A stretch of DNA of 64,000 bases from contig NZ_JAFCJZ010000021.1 in the NCBI RefSeq assembly GCF_018130765.1, positions 96,046 through 160,045 of the forward strand. The letters run 5' to 3'. This DNA comes from Bradyrhizobium iriomotense (GTDB lineage: Bacteria > Pseudomonadota > Alphaproteobacteria > Rhizobiales > Xanthobacteraceae). Within the stretch, counting starts at the first letter, position 1; every line of letters begins with the position of its first letter. The notes below the pieces were generated by a model. The model was not told the origin of the DNA and ran no database searches. It was given only the letters and a program-made list of their open reading frames with translations. Both the position numbers and the translations under genes were made by a program. Below, piece by piece: positions 36,004 to 46,316 of this stretch.

Positions 36004-36906
36004 GTGCCCCATCGCAGCCAATCCCGTCGTCCGGCTTTGCGCACTGCCGCGACGGGACTGCTTTGTCTGGCGATCCCGGCAGGCGCCTTCGCGGCCGACG
36101 ATGAGGAGGACAAGCCGGCAAAGCCGGCTGTGCCGAACATCTATCTCGACCTGCGCACCAGCTACGCGGCGATCCCGGCGGGCACGCTCGGGCTCGGCTT
36201 CGGCACCACCTCGCTATCGGCTGCATTCCAGTCCCTCGCGGTACGACGGGGCACGACGCTGCCGAACGGCTTGCCAGCGGCAAAAGCCATCGCCATCGAC
36301 CTGCCGCTGACCGTCGACGTCAGCGACCGCGTCTCGCTCTATGGCGGCGTGTCGGGCTCGACCGTGGACATCGGCAGCGGCTGGTCGTCCTTCGACATCA
36401 CCAGCTGGAACATCGGCGTGCAGGCCGATCTCTACCAGCAGAATGGCGGCAAGATCCCGACCATCACGCTGCAATCGACCCTGACGCAGTCGGTGCCGAA
36501 CGAACAGGGCATGACGAATTCCTTCAACAACATCCTGGAATTCGACTACGCGCTCGACGAGGACGAGACGCGGGGCTGGCTGGCCGGCCTGCAATATACC
36601 ACCGCCACCGTCGCCAGCCCGTTCGCCACTATCCGGCCAAACACGATCCTCTATGCCGGCGGCTACTACCAATGGCCGAGCAACTGGAAGTTCACCGGGC
36701 GCCTCGGCATACAGTCTTTCGGCGGCGCGCAGTTCGCCGGCCGAACGCTGGCGGCGTCCTTCACCCAGCCGACCCTGCGGCTCGACCTCGACCGCATGGA
36801 CGACAACGACAACCGCCTGTTCGGCATCACCGCGCAGATCGCGTGGACGCCAAAGCCGGCCTACCAGCTGACGCTGCGCACGCCGCTCTACGCGGTGCGC
36901 AATTAG
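36004..36906 (+). CDS. Exported beta-rich protein of unknown function (possible outer-membrane beta-barrel)
   Basis: About 300 residues. GTG 36004 was chosen because it gives a short basic n-region (PHRSQSRRPALRT) before the signal core AATGLLCLAIPAGAFA; in-frame TTG 35932 and GTG 35944 would make it unusually long. After an acidic linker (ADDEEDKPAKPA), alternating hydrophobic/polar strands fill the protein (YGGVSGSTVDIGSGWSSFDI, SWNIGVQADLYQ, YAGGYYQWPSNWKFTGRLGI). The C-terminal strand is AYQLTLRTPLYAVRN. Strand-turn spacing is suggestive of a barrel, but the last residue is not the usual aromatic. I do not recognise a named family. Confidence 0.75.
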   Translation: MPHRSQSRRPALRTAATGLLCLAIPAGAFAADDEEDKPAKPAVPNIYLDLRTSYAAIPAGTLGLGFGTTSLSAAFQSLAVRRGTTLPNGLPAAKAIAIDLPLTVDVSDRVSLYGGVSGSTVDIGSGWSSFDITSWNIGVQADLYQQNGGKIPTITLQSTLTQSVPNEQGMTNSFNNILEFDYALDEDETRGWLAGLQYTTATVASPFATIRPNTILYAGGYYQWPSNWKFTGRLGIQSFGGAQFAGRTLAASFTQPTLRLDLDRMDDNDNRLFGITAQIAWTPKPAYQLTLRTPLYAVRN

Positions 36907-36912
36907 GCGCTA

Positions 36913-37473
36913 CTACTCCGGCACCGGCACGTCGAAGGTGTTGAGCGTGACCGAGACCATGCAGTAGACACCGACGAGATAGGACAACTCGGCCGCGCCG
37001 TGCTCGCCGAATTCCTTCACGGCCGCACGATAAGTCAGCTCCGGAAGCACGCCGCCGCTCACAAGGGCGGAGGCCATGTCATAGGCGACTGCCTCCTGCC
37101 TTGTGAGGTCCACCGGCCGCTGGCCGGCGACGATGGTCGCGAGCTTCTCGTCGGTGAGCCCGCGCTGCTCGGCCACCAGCACATGGGCGTAGAGCTCATA
37201 GCCGGAGCGGAAATGCGAGCCGGTGACGAGGATCGCGACCTCGCGCACGGCGGCCGGCAGCAGCGGGTTCGACGCGATCGCCTTGACCAGCTCCCACACC
37301 GGCCCACCGAAACGCGGCTCGCGGATCCAGGGATTCCAGGGCCCGAGCAGCGCGCCGTCGTCGCGCATGTTCACGAAGCCCTTGAAGTGGTCCTTGATGC
37401 CGGCCTGCATGTCGTCATAGAGCGGCTTCTGTTCAGCACTCAGGTCTTTCGGATCGAGAATGGGAAGGCGCAC
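36913..37473 (-). CDS. Carboxymuconolactone decarboxylase/AhpD-like family protein
   Basis: A 186-residue protein starting at GTG 37473 (coding-strand leader GAGGAGATCCCGCC). MRDDGALLGPWNPWIREPRF, EVAILVTGSHFRSGYELYAH and HVLVAEQRGLTDEKLATIVA are the CMD-fold helices. The usual CxxxxH redox motif is replaced here by a Ser/Tyr-containing SGYELYAH, so alkylhydroperoxidase activity by the AhpD thiol mechanism is unlikely. A CMD-type decarboxylase or uncharacterised role remains. It is convergent with the exported protein gene. Confidence 0.85.
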   Translation of the reverse strand: MRLPILDPKDLSAEQKPLYDDMQAGIKDHFKGFVNMRDDGALLGPWNPWIREPRFGGPVWELVKAIASNPLLPAAVREVAILVTGSHFRSGYELYAHVLVAEQRGLTDEKLATIVAGQRPVDLTRQEAVAYDMASALVSGGVLPELTYRAAVKEFGEHGAAELSYLVGVYCMVSVTLNTFDVPVPE

Positions 37474-37600
37474 GGCGGGATCTCCTCGTTGAGAAGAGGC
37501 AACCGTCACCTGCACGCTCGCGCAAGGCAAGTGAAGTTGCCGTGACGGGCCGTGCGATTTCGTAAATCGCACGAAGATGTCCGCTACGGGCTTTTGCGCC

Positions 37601-38746
37601 CTATGCGCTCTGCGGATTGACGACGTCGTCGACATCAAGCGCCAGTGGCGCACCTGTCTCAAGGAACGACGACAGCGCCGCCTCGACCGGCGCCGGATCG
37701 AGACCGCGCGCTTTCAGCCATTCCGGCTCGTAATAGGTCTGCCGGTAGCGCTCGCCGGAATCGCAGATCAGCGTCACCAGCGATCCCGTCACGTTCGCCT
37801 TGCGCATCTCCGATGCAAGCCGGCACAGCGCCAGGAAATTGGTGCCGGTGGAGCCGCCGACCACGCGGCGCAGCCGGCGCGACAGCACGTTCATCGCCGC
37901 GATCGTTGCCGCATCCGGGATCTTCATCATGCGGTCGACCACGCCGGGCACGAAGGACGGCTCGCAGCGGGGACGGCCGACACCCTCGATCAGCGACGGG
38001 CGGTCGCAGACATGGGAACGGTCCTGCGTGCGGAAGCAATCGAAGAAGGCGGAATACTCGACATCGGCAACGCACAGCCGCGTCGGATACTGGCGATAAC
38101 GCAGATAGCGCCCGATGGTGGCCGAGGTGCCGCCGGTGCCGGCGCCCATCACGATCCAGTCCGGGATCGGCCGCGGCTCGCCCGCCAATTGCGTGAAGAT
38201 CGATTCGGCGATGTTGTTGTTGCCGCGCCAGTCGGTGGCGCGCTCGGCGAAGGTGAACTGGTCCATGTAATGGCCGTTCAGCCGGGCGGCGAGCGCGGCG
38301 GCCTCCGCATAGAGGGCGCGCCCGTCGTCGATCAGATGGCAGTTGCCGCCATAATGCTCGATCGCCGCGATCTTCTCGGCCGAGGTCGTGCGCGGCATCA
38401 CGGCATAGAAAGGCACGCCGATCATCTGCGCGAAATAGGCCTCCGACACCGCGGTCGATCCCGACGAGGCCTCGACCACGGGCGTGCCTTCGCGGATGTG
38501 GCCGTTGCAGAGCGCATAGAGGAACAGCGAGCGCGCCAGGCGATGCTTCAGGCTGCCCGTCGGATGCGTGGATTCATCCTTGAGATAGATGTCGATGCCT
38601 GACAGCGCCGGCACGATCAGCCGGATCAGGTGCGTGTCGGCGGTGCGGCACTGGTCGGCCTCGATCGCGGCGACGGCCTCGTCGACCCAGCCGCGCCGAT
38701 AGGCCGGCCCGGCCGGATTGTGCTGGCGGAAGGGGAATGTCTGCAT
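37601..38746 (-). CDS. Cds1-like PLP-dependent cysteine synthase/desulfhydrase family enzyme
   Basis: A 381-residue fold-type II PLP enzyme. The lysine is Lys67 in STHPTGSLKHRLARSL. The substrate/phosphate loops are EASSGSTAVSEAYFAQMIGV and WIVMGAGTGGTSATIGRYLR. DWRGNNNIAESIFTQL and LICDSGERYRQTYY complete the pattern. ADTHLIRLIVPAL and the ESTHPTGSLKHRLARSLFLY block resemble mycobacterial Cds1, a cysteine desulfhydrase releasing hydrogen sulfide, more than CysK. Reaction unproven. The gene lies 41 bp downstream of acdR on the same strand, so it may be in the same regulon as acdS. Confidence 0.85.
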   Translation of the reverse strand: MQTFPFRQHNPAGPAYRRGWVDEAVAAIEADQCRTADTHLIRLIVPALSGIDIYLKDESTHPTGSLKHRLARSLFLYALCNGHIREGTPVVEASSGSTAVSEAYFAQMIGVPFYAVMPRTTSAEKIAAIEHYGGNCHLIDDGRALYAEAAALAARLNGHYMDQFTFAERATDWRGNNNIAESIFTQLAGEPRPIPDWIVMGAGTGGTSATIGRYLRYRQYPTRLCVADVEYSAFFDCFRTQDRSHVCDRPSLIEGVGRPRCEPSFVPGVVDRMMKIPDAATIAAMNVLSRRLRRVVGGSTGTNFLALCRLASEMRKANVTGSLVTLICDSGERYRQTYYEPEWLKARGLDPAPVEAALSSFLETGAPLALDVDDVVNPQSA

Positions 38747-38787
38747 CGGCCGAATCTCTCATGATGCGGATCGCGCATCAAGTGCGC

Positions 38788-39252
38788 TCAAAACTCCAGC
38801 GGCGCGTTGTCGACGACCTCCTTCATCACGAAGAAGGTGCGGGTCTGGCGCACGCCGGGCAGCGCGATGAGCTGCTCGCCATGGATGCGGTTGAAGTCCT
38901 CCATGTCGCCGACCCGGATCTTGAGGAAGTAATCGAAGTCGCCGGCGACGAGGTGGCAGTCGAGCACGAATTTCAGTTTTGCAACCGCCTGCTCGAAGAT
39001 GGCAAAGCTCTCCGGGGTGGAGCGGTCAAGCACGACGCCGACCATCACCAGCGTGCCCTTGGCCACCTTCTTCGGGGCGATCATCGCGCGCACAGTGGCG
39101 ATGAACCCGTCCTCGAACAGGCGCTGGGTGCGACGGTGGCAGGTGGCGGGGCTGATCGCGACGGTTTCGGCCAGCTCGGCATTGCTCAGCCGCCCGTTAT
39201 TTTGCAGCAATCTCAATATCTTAAGGTCAGTTCGATCGAGCCGGGCGGCCAT
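38788..39252 (-). CDS. acdR: Lrp/AsnC-family regulator, probably AcdR
   Basis: A 154-residue feast/famine regulator. LDRTDLKILRLLQNNGRLSN then AELAETVAISPATCHRRTQR is the N-terminal helix-turn-helix. The C-terminal RAM domain follows (MVGVVLDRSTPESF, KLKFVLDCHLVAGDFDYFLK, IRVGDMEDFNRI). It is divergent from acdS, the arrangement described for the ACC-deaminase regulator (AcdR/LrpL) in rhizobia and pseudomonads. An 8-bp inverted repeat sits 9 bp upstream of its start codon and may be the binding site for both genes. Confidence 0.9.
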   Translation of the reverse strand: MAARLDRTDLKILRLLQNNGRLSNAELAETVAISPATCHRRTQRLFEDGFIATVRAMIAPKKVAKGTLVMVGVVLDRSTPESFAIFEQAVAKLKFVLDCHLVAGDFDYFLKIRVGDMEDFNRIHGEQLIALPGVRQTRTFFVMKEVVDNAPLEF

Positions 39253-39260
39253 GGAAGAAG

Positions 39261-39288
39261 CTTCCGAAAATATGGACTAATTCGGAAG
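39261..39288. promoter_or_regulatory. Inverted repeat between acdR and acdS
   Basis: CTTCCGAA and TTCGGAAG are exact 8-bp inverted arms separated by AATATGGACTAA. The AT-rich centre and about 20-bp centre-to-centre arm spacing suit an Lrp-family dimer site. It lies 9 bp from the acdR start and about 125 bp before acdS, allowing autorepression with activation of acdS. Confidence 0.55.
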
Positions 39289-39413
39289 GAATAGTATCTA
39301 TTAGCGCAGCGGACGCAAGAAGGTGCGCAATATCAATGCAATATTTGAGAGCACATTTTCCCACGGCAATGCTAGCCACATCCCAGATCAACGCCAATCG
39401 GGATGACCTGACC

Positions 39414-40427
39414 ATGCTGGAAAAATTCGCGCGCTACCCGCTGACCTTCGGACCGACGCCGATCGAGAAGCTGGAGCGGCTGTCAAAACATCTCGGCGGC
39501 AATGTCGAGATCTATGCCAAGCGCGAGGACTGCAATTCCGGCCTCGCCTATGGCGGCAACAAGCTGCGCAAGCTCGAATACATCATTCCCGACGCAATCG
39601 CCTCCAACGCCGACACGCTGGTGTCGATCGGCGGCGTGCAGTCCAACCACACCCGCATGATCGCAGCGGTGGCCGCCAAGATCGGCATGAAGTGCCGCCT
39701 GGTGCAGGAGGCCTGGGTGCCGCACGAGGACGCCGTCTATGACCGCGTCGGCAACATCATGCTCTCGCGCATCATGGGCGCCGACGTCCGCCTCGTCGAC
39801 GACGGTTTCGACATCGGCATCCGCAAGAGCTGGGAGCAGGCGATCGAGGAAGTGAAGGCGGCGGGCGGCAAGCCCTACGCGATTCCCGCCGGCGCGTCCG
39901 TGCACAAATATGGCGGGCTCGGCTATGTCGGCTTTGCCGAGGAGGTGCGCAAGCAGGAAGCCGAGCTCGGCTTCAAGTTCGACTACATCATCGTCTGCAC
40001 CGTCACCGGCTCGACCCATGCTGGCATGCTGGTTGGCTTTGCGGCGGACGGCCGTGCGCGAAAGGTGATCGGCATCGACGCCTCGTTCACGCCGGCGCAG
40101 ACCAAGGCGCAGGTGCTCTCGATCGCACAGAACACCGCCAAGCTCGTCGAGCTCAGCAAGGACATCGTCGCGGATGACGTCGTGCTGATCGAGGATTACG
40201 CCTATCCCGCCTATGGCGTGCCGTCGGAGGAGACCAAGGAGGCAATCCGCCTCACCGCGCGGCTCGAGGCGATGATCACCGACCCTGTCTACGAGGGCAA
40301 ATCGATGCAGGGCCTGATCGACCTGACCAAGAAGGGCCATTTCGAGAAGGGCGCGAAGATCCTCTACGCCCATCTCGGCGGCGCACCGGCGCTGAACGGC
40401 TACGGCTACGCGTTCCGGAATGGGTGA
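39414..40427 (+). CDS. acdS: 1-Aminocyclopropane-1-carboxylate deaminase
   Basis: A 337-residue PLP enzyme that cleaves the plant ethylene precursor ACC to 2-oxobutanoate and ammonia. ATG 39414 gives the family start MLEKFARYPLTFGPTPIEKL. The PLP lysine is Lys50 (YGGNKLRKLEY). The residues separating true deaminases from D-cysteine desulfhydrases are of the deaminase type: Tyr293-Glu294 in DPVYEGKSM and Leu321 in YAHLGGAPALNG (equivalent to 294, 295 and 322 of the Pseudomonas enzyme). A 26-residue upstream extension is in frame but unlikely. Such genes help root bacteria lower host ethylene; regulated presumably by AcdR. Confidence 0.96.
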   Translation: MLEKFARYPLTFGPTPIEKLERLSKHLGGNVEIYAKREDCNSGLAYGGNKLRKLEYIIPDAIASNADTLVSIGGVQSNHTRMIAAVAAKIGMKCRLVQEAWVPHEDAVYDRVGNIMLSRIMGADVRLVDDGFDIGIRKSWEQAIEEVKAAGGKPYAIPAGASVHKYGGLGYVGFAEEVRKQEAELGFKFDYIIVCTVTGSTHAGMLVGFAADGRARKVIGIDASFTPAQTKAQVLSIAQNTAKLVELSKDIVADDVVLIEDYAYPAYGVPSEETKEAIRLTARLEAMITDPVYEGKSMQGLIDLTKKGHFEKGAKILYAHLGGAPALNGYGYAFRNG

Positions 40428-40456
40428 GAGGCCCAGCTCGCGCCTCACACAACGGT

Positions 40457-40637
40457 GTCGTCCCGGGCAAGCGTCAGCGCAGACCCGGGACCCATAACCA
40501 CAGGATTGCGTTTGGCGGAGACACGCAGTTACCAGCTTGCCATAACCACATTGTCCTGTGGTTATGGATCCCGGATCTGCGCTCTGCTCTCGACAACGCT
40601 ACGCGTTGTCGAGAGCTACGCTTGTCCGGGATGACAG
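40457..40637. repeat. REP-type composite repeat
   Basis: Starts GTCGTCCCGGGCAAGCGTCA and GACCCATAACCACAGGATTG, then CATAACCACATTGTCCTGTG, and closes with GATCCCGGATCTGCGCTCTG, a long palindrome CTCGACAACGCTACGCGTTG then TCGAG, and TTGTCCGGGATGACAGC. It fills the gap between acdS and recQ. The GGATCTGCGCTC variant is shared with the elements at 60.6 and 63.1 kb. Confidence 0.8.
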
Positions 40638-40652
40638 CGGAGAGGTTGGTGC

Positions 40653-42518
<1,866 letters not shown>

Positions 42519-42613
42519 GGGTGTATCGGAGCGCGGCCGTGGGATTCGTCACAAGGCCAGTCGCATGCTGGCGCGGCCGTGGCAAGACCGTTTGCGGGTG
42601 AGGCGCGACTCTT

Positions 42614-42760
42614 CCCCTCTCCCCTTGTGGGAGAGGGTGGCTCGCCGCACTAGCGGCGAGACGGGTGAGGGGTTCTATCCGCGAACACGATAGAGATTAT
42701 CATGCCGAAACAACCCCTCATCCGGCGCTTCGCGCCACCTTCTCCCACAAGGGGAGAAGG
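42614..42760. repeat. Repeat of the CCCTCTCCCCTTG/CAAGGGGAGAAGG class (second copy)
   Basis: Same order as at 35.4 kb: CCCTCTCCCCTTGTGGGAGA, GCTCGCCGCACTAGCGGCGA, GACGGGTGAGGGG, a variable centre, CCCCTCATCCGGCGCTTCGC and CCTTCTCCCACAAGGGGAGA. Confidence 0.85.
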
Positions 42761-42769
42761 AAGAGAGCC

Positions 42770-43573
42770 CTACGCCCCGATTCGCCGCAGCGCTTCTGCG
42801 ACCGTCACGATCGGCATGTCGCGCTTGCCTGCCGCCTCCAGCGCGTGGCGCATCAAATGCGGCGTGCAGCCATAGGGGCTCGGCGCATTGGCGATGTCGT
42901 GGGTGTAGAAGATGAGCCAGCCGCCACTTGCGGCCGCCTCTTTGAAATAGCGATCCACGCCTGCCGGATCGATCTCGCAATCGACCAGCGGAGAGGCGCG
43001 CAGGAACTGGAGATCGATGACGTCACGATTGACGCCGGGAAGAATGCCGCGCGCCGAGCGGAACGCCTTCGCCAGCTGCGGCTTGCGCCAGACCGAGGCG
43101 ATCCCATAGGGGTAGGCGAAATTCTCCAGCGTGATCGAGGAATCGATCGCGCGGAAATGGCTGCGGTTCCGCTCGATCTCGCAGGCCATGGCGGCCTCGT
43201 CGAGATTGGCCGAGCTCTGATGCGAGAAGGTGTGGCAGGCAATCTCGTGACCGGCCTGGTGAAGCCGGACGATCGCATCGTTCGACAGACCGTGCCAGTG
43301 ATCCGACGGTTGATCGATCAGGCTGCCGGCGATGTAGTAGGTGCCGCGACCGCCATGCGCTTCGAGCAGCGAGGCGCCCTCGCCTGCGGCGCTATCGGGA
43401 GCATCGTCGAAGGTGAAGCTCACCATCGGCGCATGCGCAGGCAGCCGGTGCGGCGCGGCGCGAAAGTGCCGGGCCAGCCGATTGCTCACGCGTCCCTGGA
43501 ATGCCGACCACACGACAGCGTTTCCTGTGTTCCGTATTTCTCTACTGAAACATTCGTGCGCCGGCTGAGGCAA
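42770..43573 (-). CDS. Polysaccharide deacetylase (NodB-homology) family protein
   Basis: A 267-residue carbohydrate esterase 4 protein. The metal and catalytic Asp pair is Asp56-Asp57 in VSFTFDDAPDS. The two metal histidines are His114 and His118 in EIACHTFSHQS. FAYPYGIASVWRKPQLAKAF and GGWLIFYTHDIANAPSPYGC are motifs 3-5. No signal peptide is evident, so the substrate may be cytoplasmic or lipid-linked. It is not NodB itself: the neighbours are not nodulation genes. It is a single gene; a short gap separates it from metA. Confidence 0.9.
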   Translation of the reverse strand: MPQPAHECFSREIRNTGNAVVWSAFQGRVSNRLARHFRAAPHRLPAHAPMVSFTFDDAPDSAAGEGASLLEAHGGRGTYYIAGSLIDQPSDHWHGLSNDAIVRLHQAGHEIACHTFSHQSSANLDEAAMACEIERNRSHFRAIDSSITLENFAYPYGIASVWRKPQLAKAFRSARGILPGVNRDVIDLQFLRASPLVDCEIDPAGVDRYFKEAAASGGWLIFYTHDIANAPSPYGCTPHLMRHALEAAGKRDMPIVTVAEALRRIGA

Positions 43574-43618
43574 GCCTAACGCTTTGGTAATCCTAATGCG
43601 AAACCAACGTCCCTAGGA

Positions 43619-44620
43619 CTAGCGCGCCAGGACCGAGGCATCGGCTTCCGCGCCGAGATATTGCAGCCAATTGCGGAACAGCGCCGCCGCCGCGCTACCG
43701 GCGGCGATATCGGCGCGCAAATGAAGCGCCGGCAGGTCGTTGGTCAGCGCCGGATGGCGCTCCTGCCTCGCCCGCTTCTCGAAGCGAGCCAGCTTCTCTT
43801 CGGTGACTGCGTCAAAATAGCTCACGGGCACGTGCGGGTAATTCTCGCGCTCGCGCGCGAGGTAGCGGCCGACGTCGCGCAGATATTCGCGCTGGAGCGA
43901 CAGCGCGTCATATTCCGGATGCCCCTGGAAGAACACGAAGCGGCTGGCATATTGGCGGACGAAGACGTCGACCCCGGCGTCGGCCGAACGGGTCAGCACC
44001 TGGTAGCCGGCCTGCGCGAGGTCGCTCTCGGCGATCTCGTTCAGGCGCGAATGCGAAACCTTGAGCGGCGCAGGTGCCGCTTGCGTGAGGGAATCATCCG
44101 CCACCGCTTCGCAGTCGAAGATGCCGTGACATTTGGCCGGCAGGCGGCGCCGTTCGATGCCGTCGAGATGCAGCACCGCCGCGTGCGCGGCAAGGCACGA
44201 CCAGATCGCCGAGCGCGTGTTGGCCTTGGCCCAGTCGATCAGATCGGTGAGGTCGCGCCAATACGGTTCCTGGGAGAGCTCGGGCGCGACCGGCTCCGCG
44301 CCGGTCACGATCAGCCCGTCGAACCGCCCGCGCTTGAGATCCGCAAGATCGGAATATTCGCTCTCGACATGCCATTTCGCCTCCGGCGAGCGCTTGACCG
44401 AGGGCAGCGAGAAGCAGTGGAAACGGACGCGGCGCGGGCCCGCGGCAGCCTGCAGCAGCTTCATGAACTGCCGCTCGGTCGCCTTCAGCGCCGGATCCGG
44501 CATGTTGTTGATCAGTCCGATGGTGAGCTCGGCATCCGCGTGATCGCGCGCCAGATCGCCCTCGGCCGGCACCAGCGCCGGGCTCGATATGCCTTGATCC
44601 CTGTCGATCAAGATCGTCAT
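43619..44620 (-). CDS. metA: MetA-type homoserine O-acyltransferase
   Basis: A 333-residue class I glutamine-amidotransferase-like acyltransferase activating homoserine for methionine synthesis. IGLINNMPDPALKATERQFM is the family N terminus. The nucleophile is Cys142 (SAIWSCLAAHAAVLHLDGI). His234 and Glu236 lie in FFQGHPEYDALSLQREYLRD. The divergence from canonical MetA (shortened middle, HGIFDC block) leaves succinyl versus acetyl donor undecided. The start is 13 bp downstream of the sulfhydrylase stop, so the two are one operon, supplying acyl-homoserine to the preceding enzyme. Confidence 0.88.
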   Translation of the reverse strand: MTILIDRDQGISSPALVPAEGDLARDHADAELTIGLINNMPDPALKATERQFMKLLQAAAGPRRVRFHCFSLPSVKRSPEAKWHVESEYSDLADLKRGRFDGLIVTGAEPVAPELSQEPYWRDLTDLIDWAKANTRSAIWSCLAAHAAVLHLDGIERRRLPAKCHGIFDCEAVADDSLTQAAPAPLKVSHSRLNEIAESDLAQAGYQVLTRSADAGVDVFVRQYASRFVFFQGHPEYDALSLQREYLRDVGRYLARERENYPHVPVSYFDAVTEEKLARFEKRARQERHPALTNDLPALHLRADIAAGSAAAALFRNWLQYLGAEADASVLAR

Positions 44621-44633
44621 CGGGGCCGTCCGC

Positions 44634-45935
44634 CTACTCCGCGGCCTGAAGACGCGACGACGGACAGGCTTTCTCCAGCGCCTGGTCGATGTCCTCGATG
44701 ATGTCAGTGGAATGCTCGATGCCGATCGACAGGCGGATCGTCTCCGGCAGCACGCCGGCGGCGCGCTGCTGCTCCGCCGACATCTGACGGTGCGTGGTCG
44801 AGGCCGGATGGCAAGCGAGCGATTTGGCGTCGCCGATATTGACGAGGCGCGTGATCAGCTTCAGCGCATCATAGAAGGACTTGCCGGCTTCCATGCCGCC
44901 CTTGATGCCGAAGGTGAACAGCGACGAGGCGTTGCCGTCGAGATACTTTTGGACGAGCGGGTAGTAGGGGCTGTCGGGGAAGCCCGTGTAGTTGACCCAG
45001 GCAACGCGCGGGTCAGTCCGCAGAAACTCGGCGACCTTGCGGGCGTTCTCGACATGGCGCTCCATGCGCAGCGCTACGGTCTCGATGCCCTGGAGCAGCA
45101 GGAAGGCATTGAACGGCGACAGCACCGAGCCCATGGTGCGCTGATAGACACTGCGCGCGCGCTCGATATAGGCGGTCCGGCCGAAACGCTCGGCATAGAC
45201 GAGGCCGTGATAGGAGGCGTCCGGCTTGTTGTAGGCGGGGAAGCGGTCGGCGTATTTCGCCCAAGGGAAGTTACCGGAATCGACGATCGCACCGCCGAGC
45301 GTGGTGCCATGGCCGCCAAGGAACTTGGTCAGCGAGTGCACGGCGATATCGGCGCCGTAGTCGAACGGCGTGAGCAGAATCGGCGTTGCGACCGTGTTGT
45401 CGACGATCAGCGGCACGCCATGCGCATGCGCGATTTTCGCCAGCGCCTCGATGTCGCAGACATTGCCGGCGGGGTTGCCGATCGTCTCGGCGAACACCGC
45501 GCGGGTGTTCTCGTCGATCAGCCTCTCGATCGCCTCGGGCTTGTCGCTCTCGGCGAAGCGGCCGGTGATGCCCTGACGCGGCAGGATGTGCGAGAGCAGC
45601 GTGTGCGTGGTGCCGTAGAGCTGCGGCACGGAGACGATGTTGCCGCCGTGGTCGGCGACGTTGACGAAGGCGAAATGCAGTGCGGCCTGGCCGGTCGCAA
45701 CCGCGAGCGCGCCGACACCGCCTTCGAGCTGGGCGATGCGCTTCTCCAGCACCGCGCTGGTCGGATTGGCGATGCGGCTGTAGCGGAAACCTTCAGCCTC
45801 GAGATTGAACAGGGCCGCGCCATGATCGGCGCTGTCGAAAGCGTAGGCCGCGGTCTGGTAGATCGGCACGGCGACCGCGTGCGTGGTGGCTTCGGGTTCG
45901 TAGCCGGCGTGAATAGCGATCGTCTCGTTGCGCAT
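44634..45935 (-). CDS. metZ: O-acyl-homoserine sulfhydrylase (MetZ/MetY-type)
   Basis: A 433-residue Cys/Met-metabolism PLP enzyme making homocysteine from acyl-homoserine and sulfide. The PLP lysine is Lys204 in AVHSLTKFLGGHGTTLGG. YSRIANPTSAVLEKRIAQLE, ALAVATGQAALHFAFVNVAD and the ending LPETIRLSIGIEHSTDIIED are the family blocks. The size and FVNVADHGGNIVSVPQLYGT favour the O-acetylhomoserine sulfhydrylase (MetY) branch; MetZ is possible. ATG 45935 has GCGGAGGTGGCACG upstream on the coding strand. It is the first gene of the metZ-metA operon, behind a leader with hairpins. Confidence 0.9.
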   Translation of the reverse strand: MRNETIAIHAGYEPEATTHAVAVPIYQTAAYAFDSADHGAALFNLEAEGFRYSRIANPTSAVLEKRIAQLEGGVGALAVATGQAALHFAFVNVADHGGNIVSVPQLYGTTHTLLSHILPRQGITGRFAESDKPEAIERLIDENTRAVFAETIGNPAGNVCDIEALAKIAHAHGVPLIVDNTVATPILLTPFDYGADIAVHSLTKFLGGHGTTLGGAIVDSGNFPWAKYADRFPAYNKPDASYHGLVYAERFGRTAYIERARSVYQRTMGSVLSPFNAFLLLQGIETVALRMERHVENARKVAEFLRTDPRVAWVNYTGFPDSPYYPLVQKYLDGNASSLFTFGIKGGMEAGKSFYDALKLITRLVNIGDAKSLACHPASTTHRQMSAEQQRAAGVLPETIRLSIGIEHSTDIIEDIDQALEKACPSSRLQAAE

Positions 45936-46316
45936 CGTGCCACCTCCGCATGGAGCGGGCCGCACTTATTGGCCTGTATGAGGCGCGTGCGTTGTCCGCC
46001 GTCCCTCTGTTAGAGGCGGGTGGTAAAGCGGACAATAATTCGCTTAGAGATCGAGGAAGTAACCCTAACGGTTATTGGTGAATTGGCTCAAATTCGCGTT
46101 AAATTGGATTAATGAATTGATGCATATGGCGGCCCTGCCGGAAGTGCCGCCCGCTTCCGTTCCGCGACGGCGCGGCACGAGCCCCCGCCCCAATCGTTTC
46201 GCAACGTCTCTCAAAGCGCTGGCGACACGATCCGCAATCAGTGGACACGAACGTTCACGCCACGGTCAATCGTTGCGTAAGTTCACCGATTTTACGCTGG
46301 CGCATCGTTTCTTGCT
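45936..46316. other. Leader of metZ and upstream region of second TadG-like gene
   Basis: A 381-bp divergent gap. Read toward metZ it contains TAACC-GTTAG-GGTTA (around 46051-46065), then nested arms GTCCGC and GCGGAC enclosing CCTCT-AAC-AGAGG (about 45991-46034), which could form an RNA leader structure. I looked for the SAM-II riboswitch typical of alphaproteobacterial met genes; its invariant GCTAAA is absent. An open frame at 46075-46335 has no coding features that I trust. Confidence 0.4.

Noticed and set aside
42770..43573. nodB nodulation gene
   Set aside because: Only the general NodB-homology domain is shared; no nodA/nodC or nod box is nearby and the neighbours are recQ and metA.
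45936..46316. SAM-II riboswitch upstream of metZ
   Set aside because: The expected GCTAAA and the CGTGGTGATTTGG-type P1 are absent on the minus strand; only unassigned hairpins are present.
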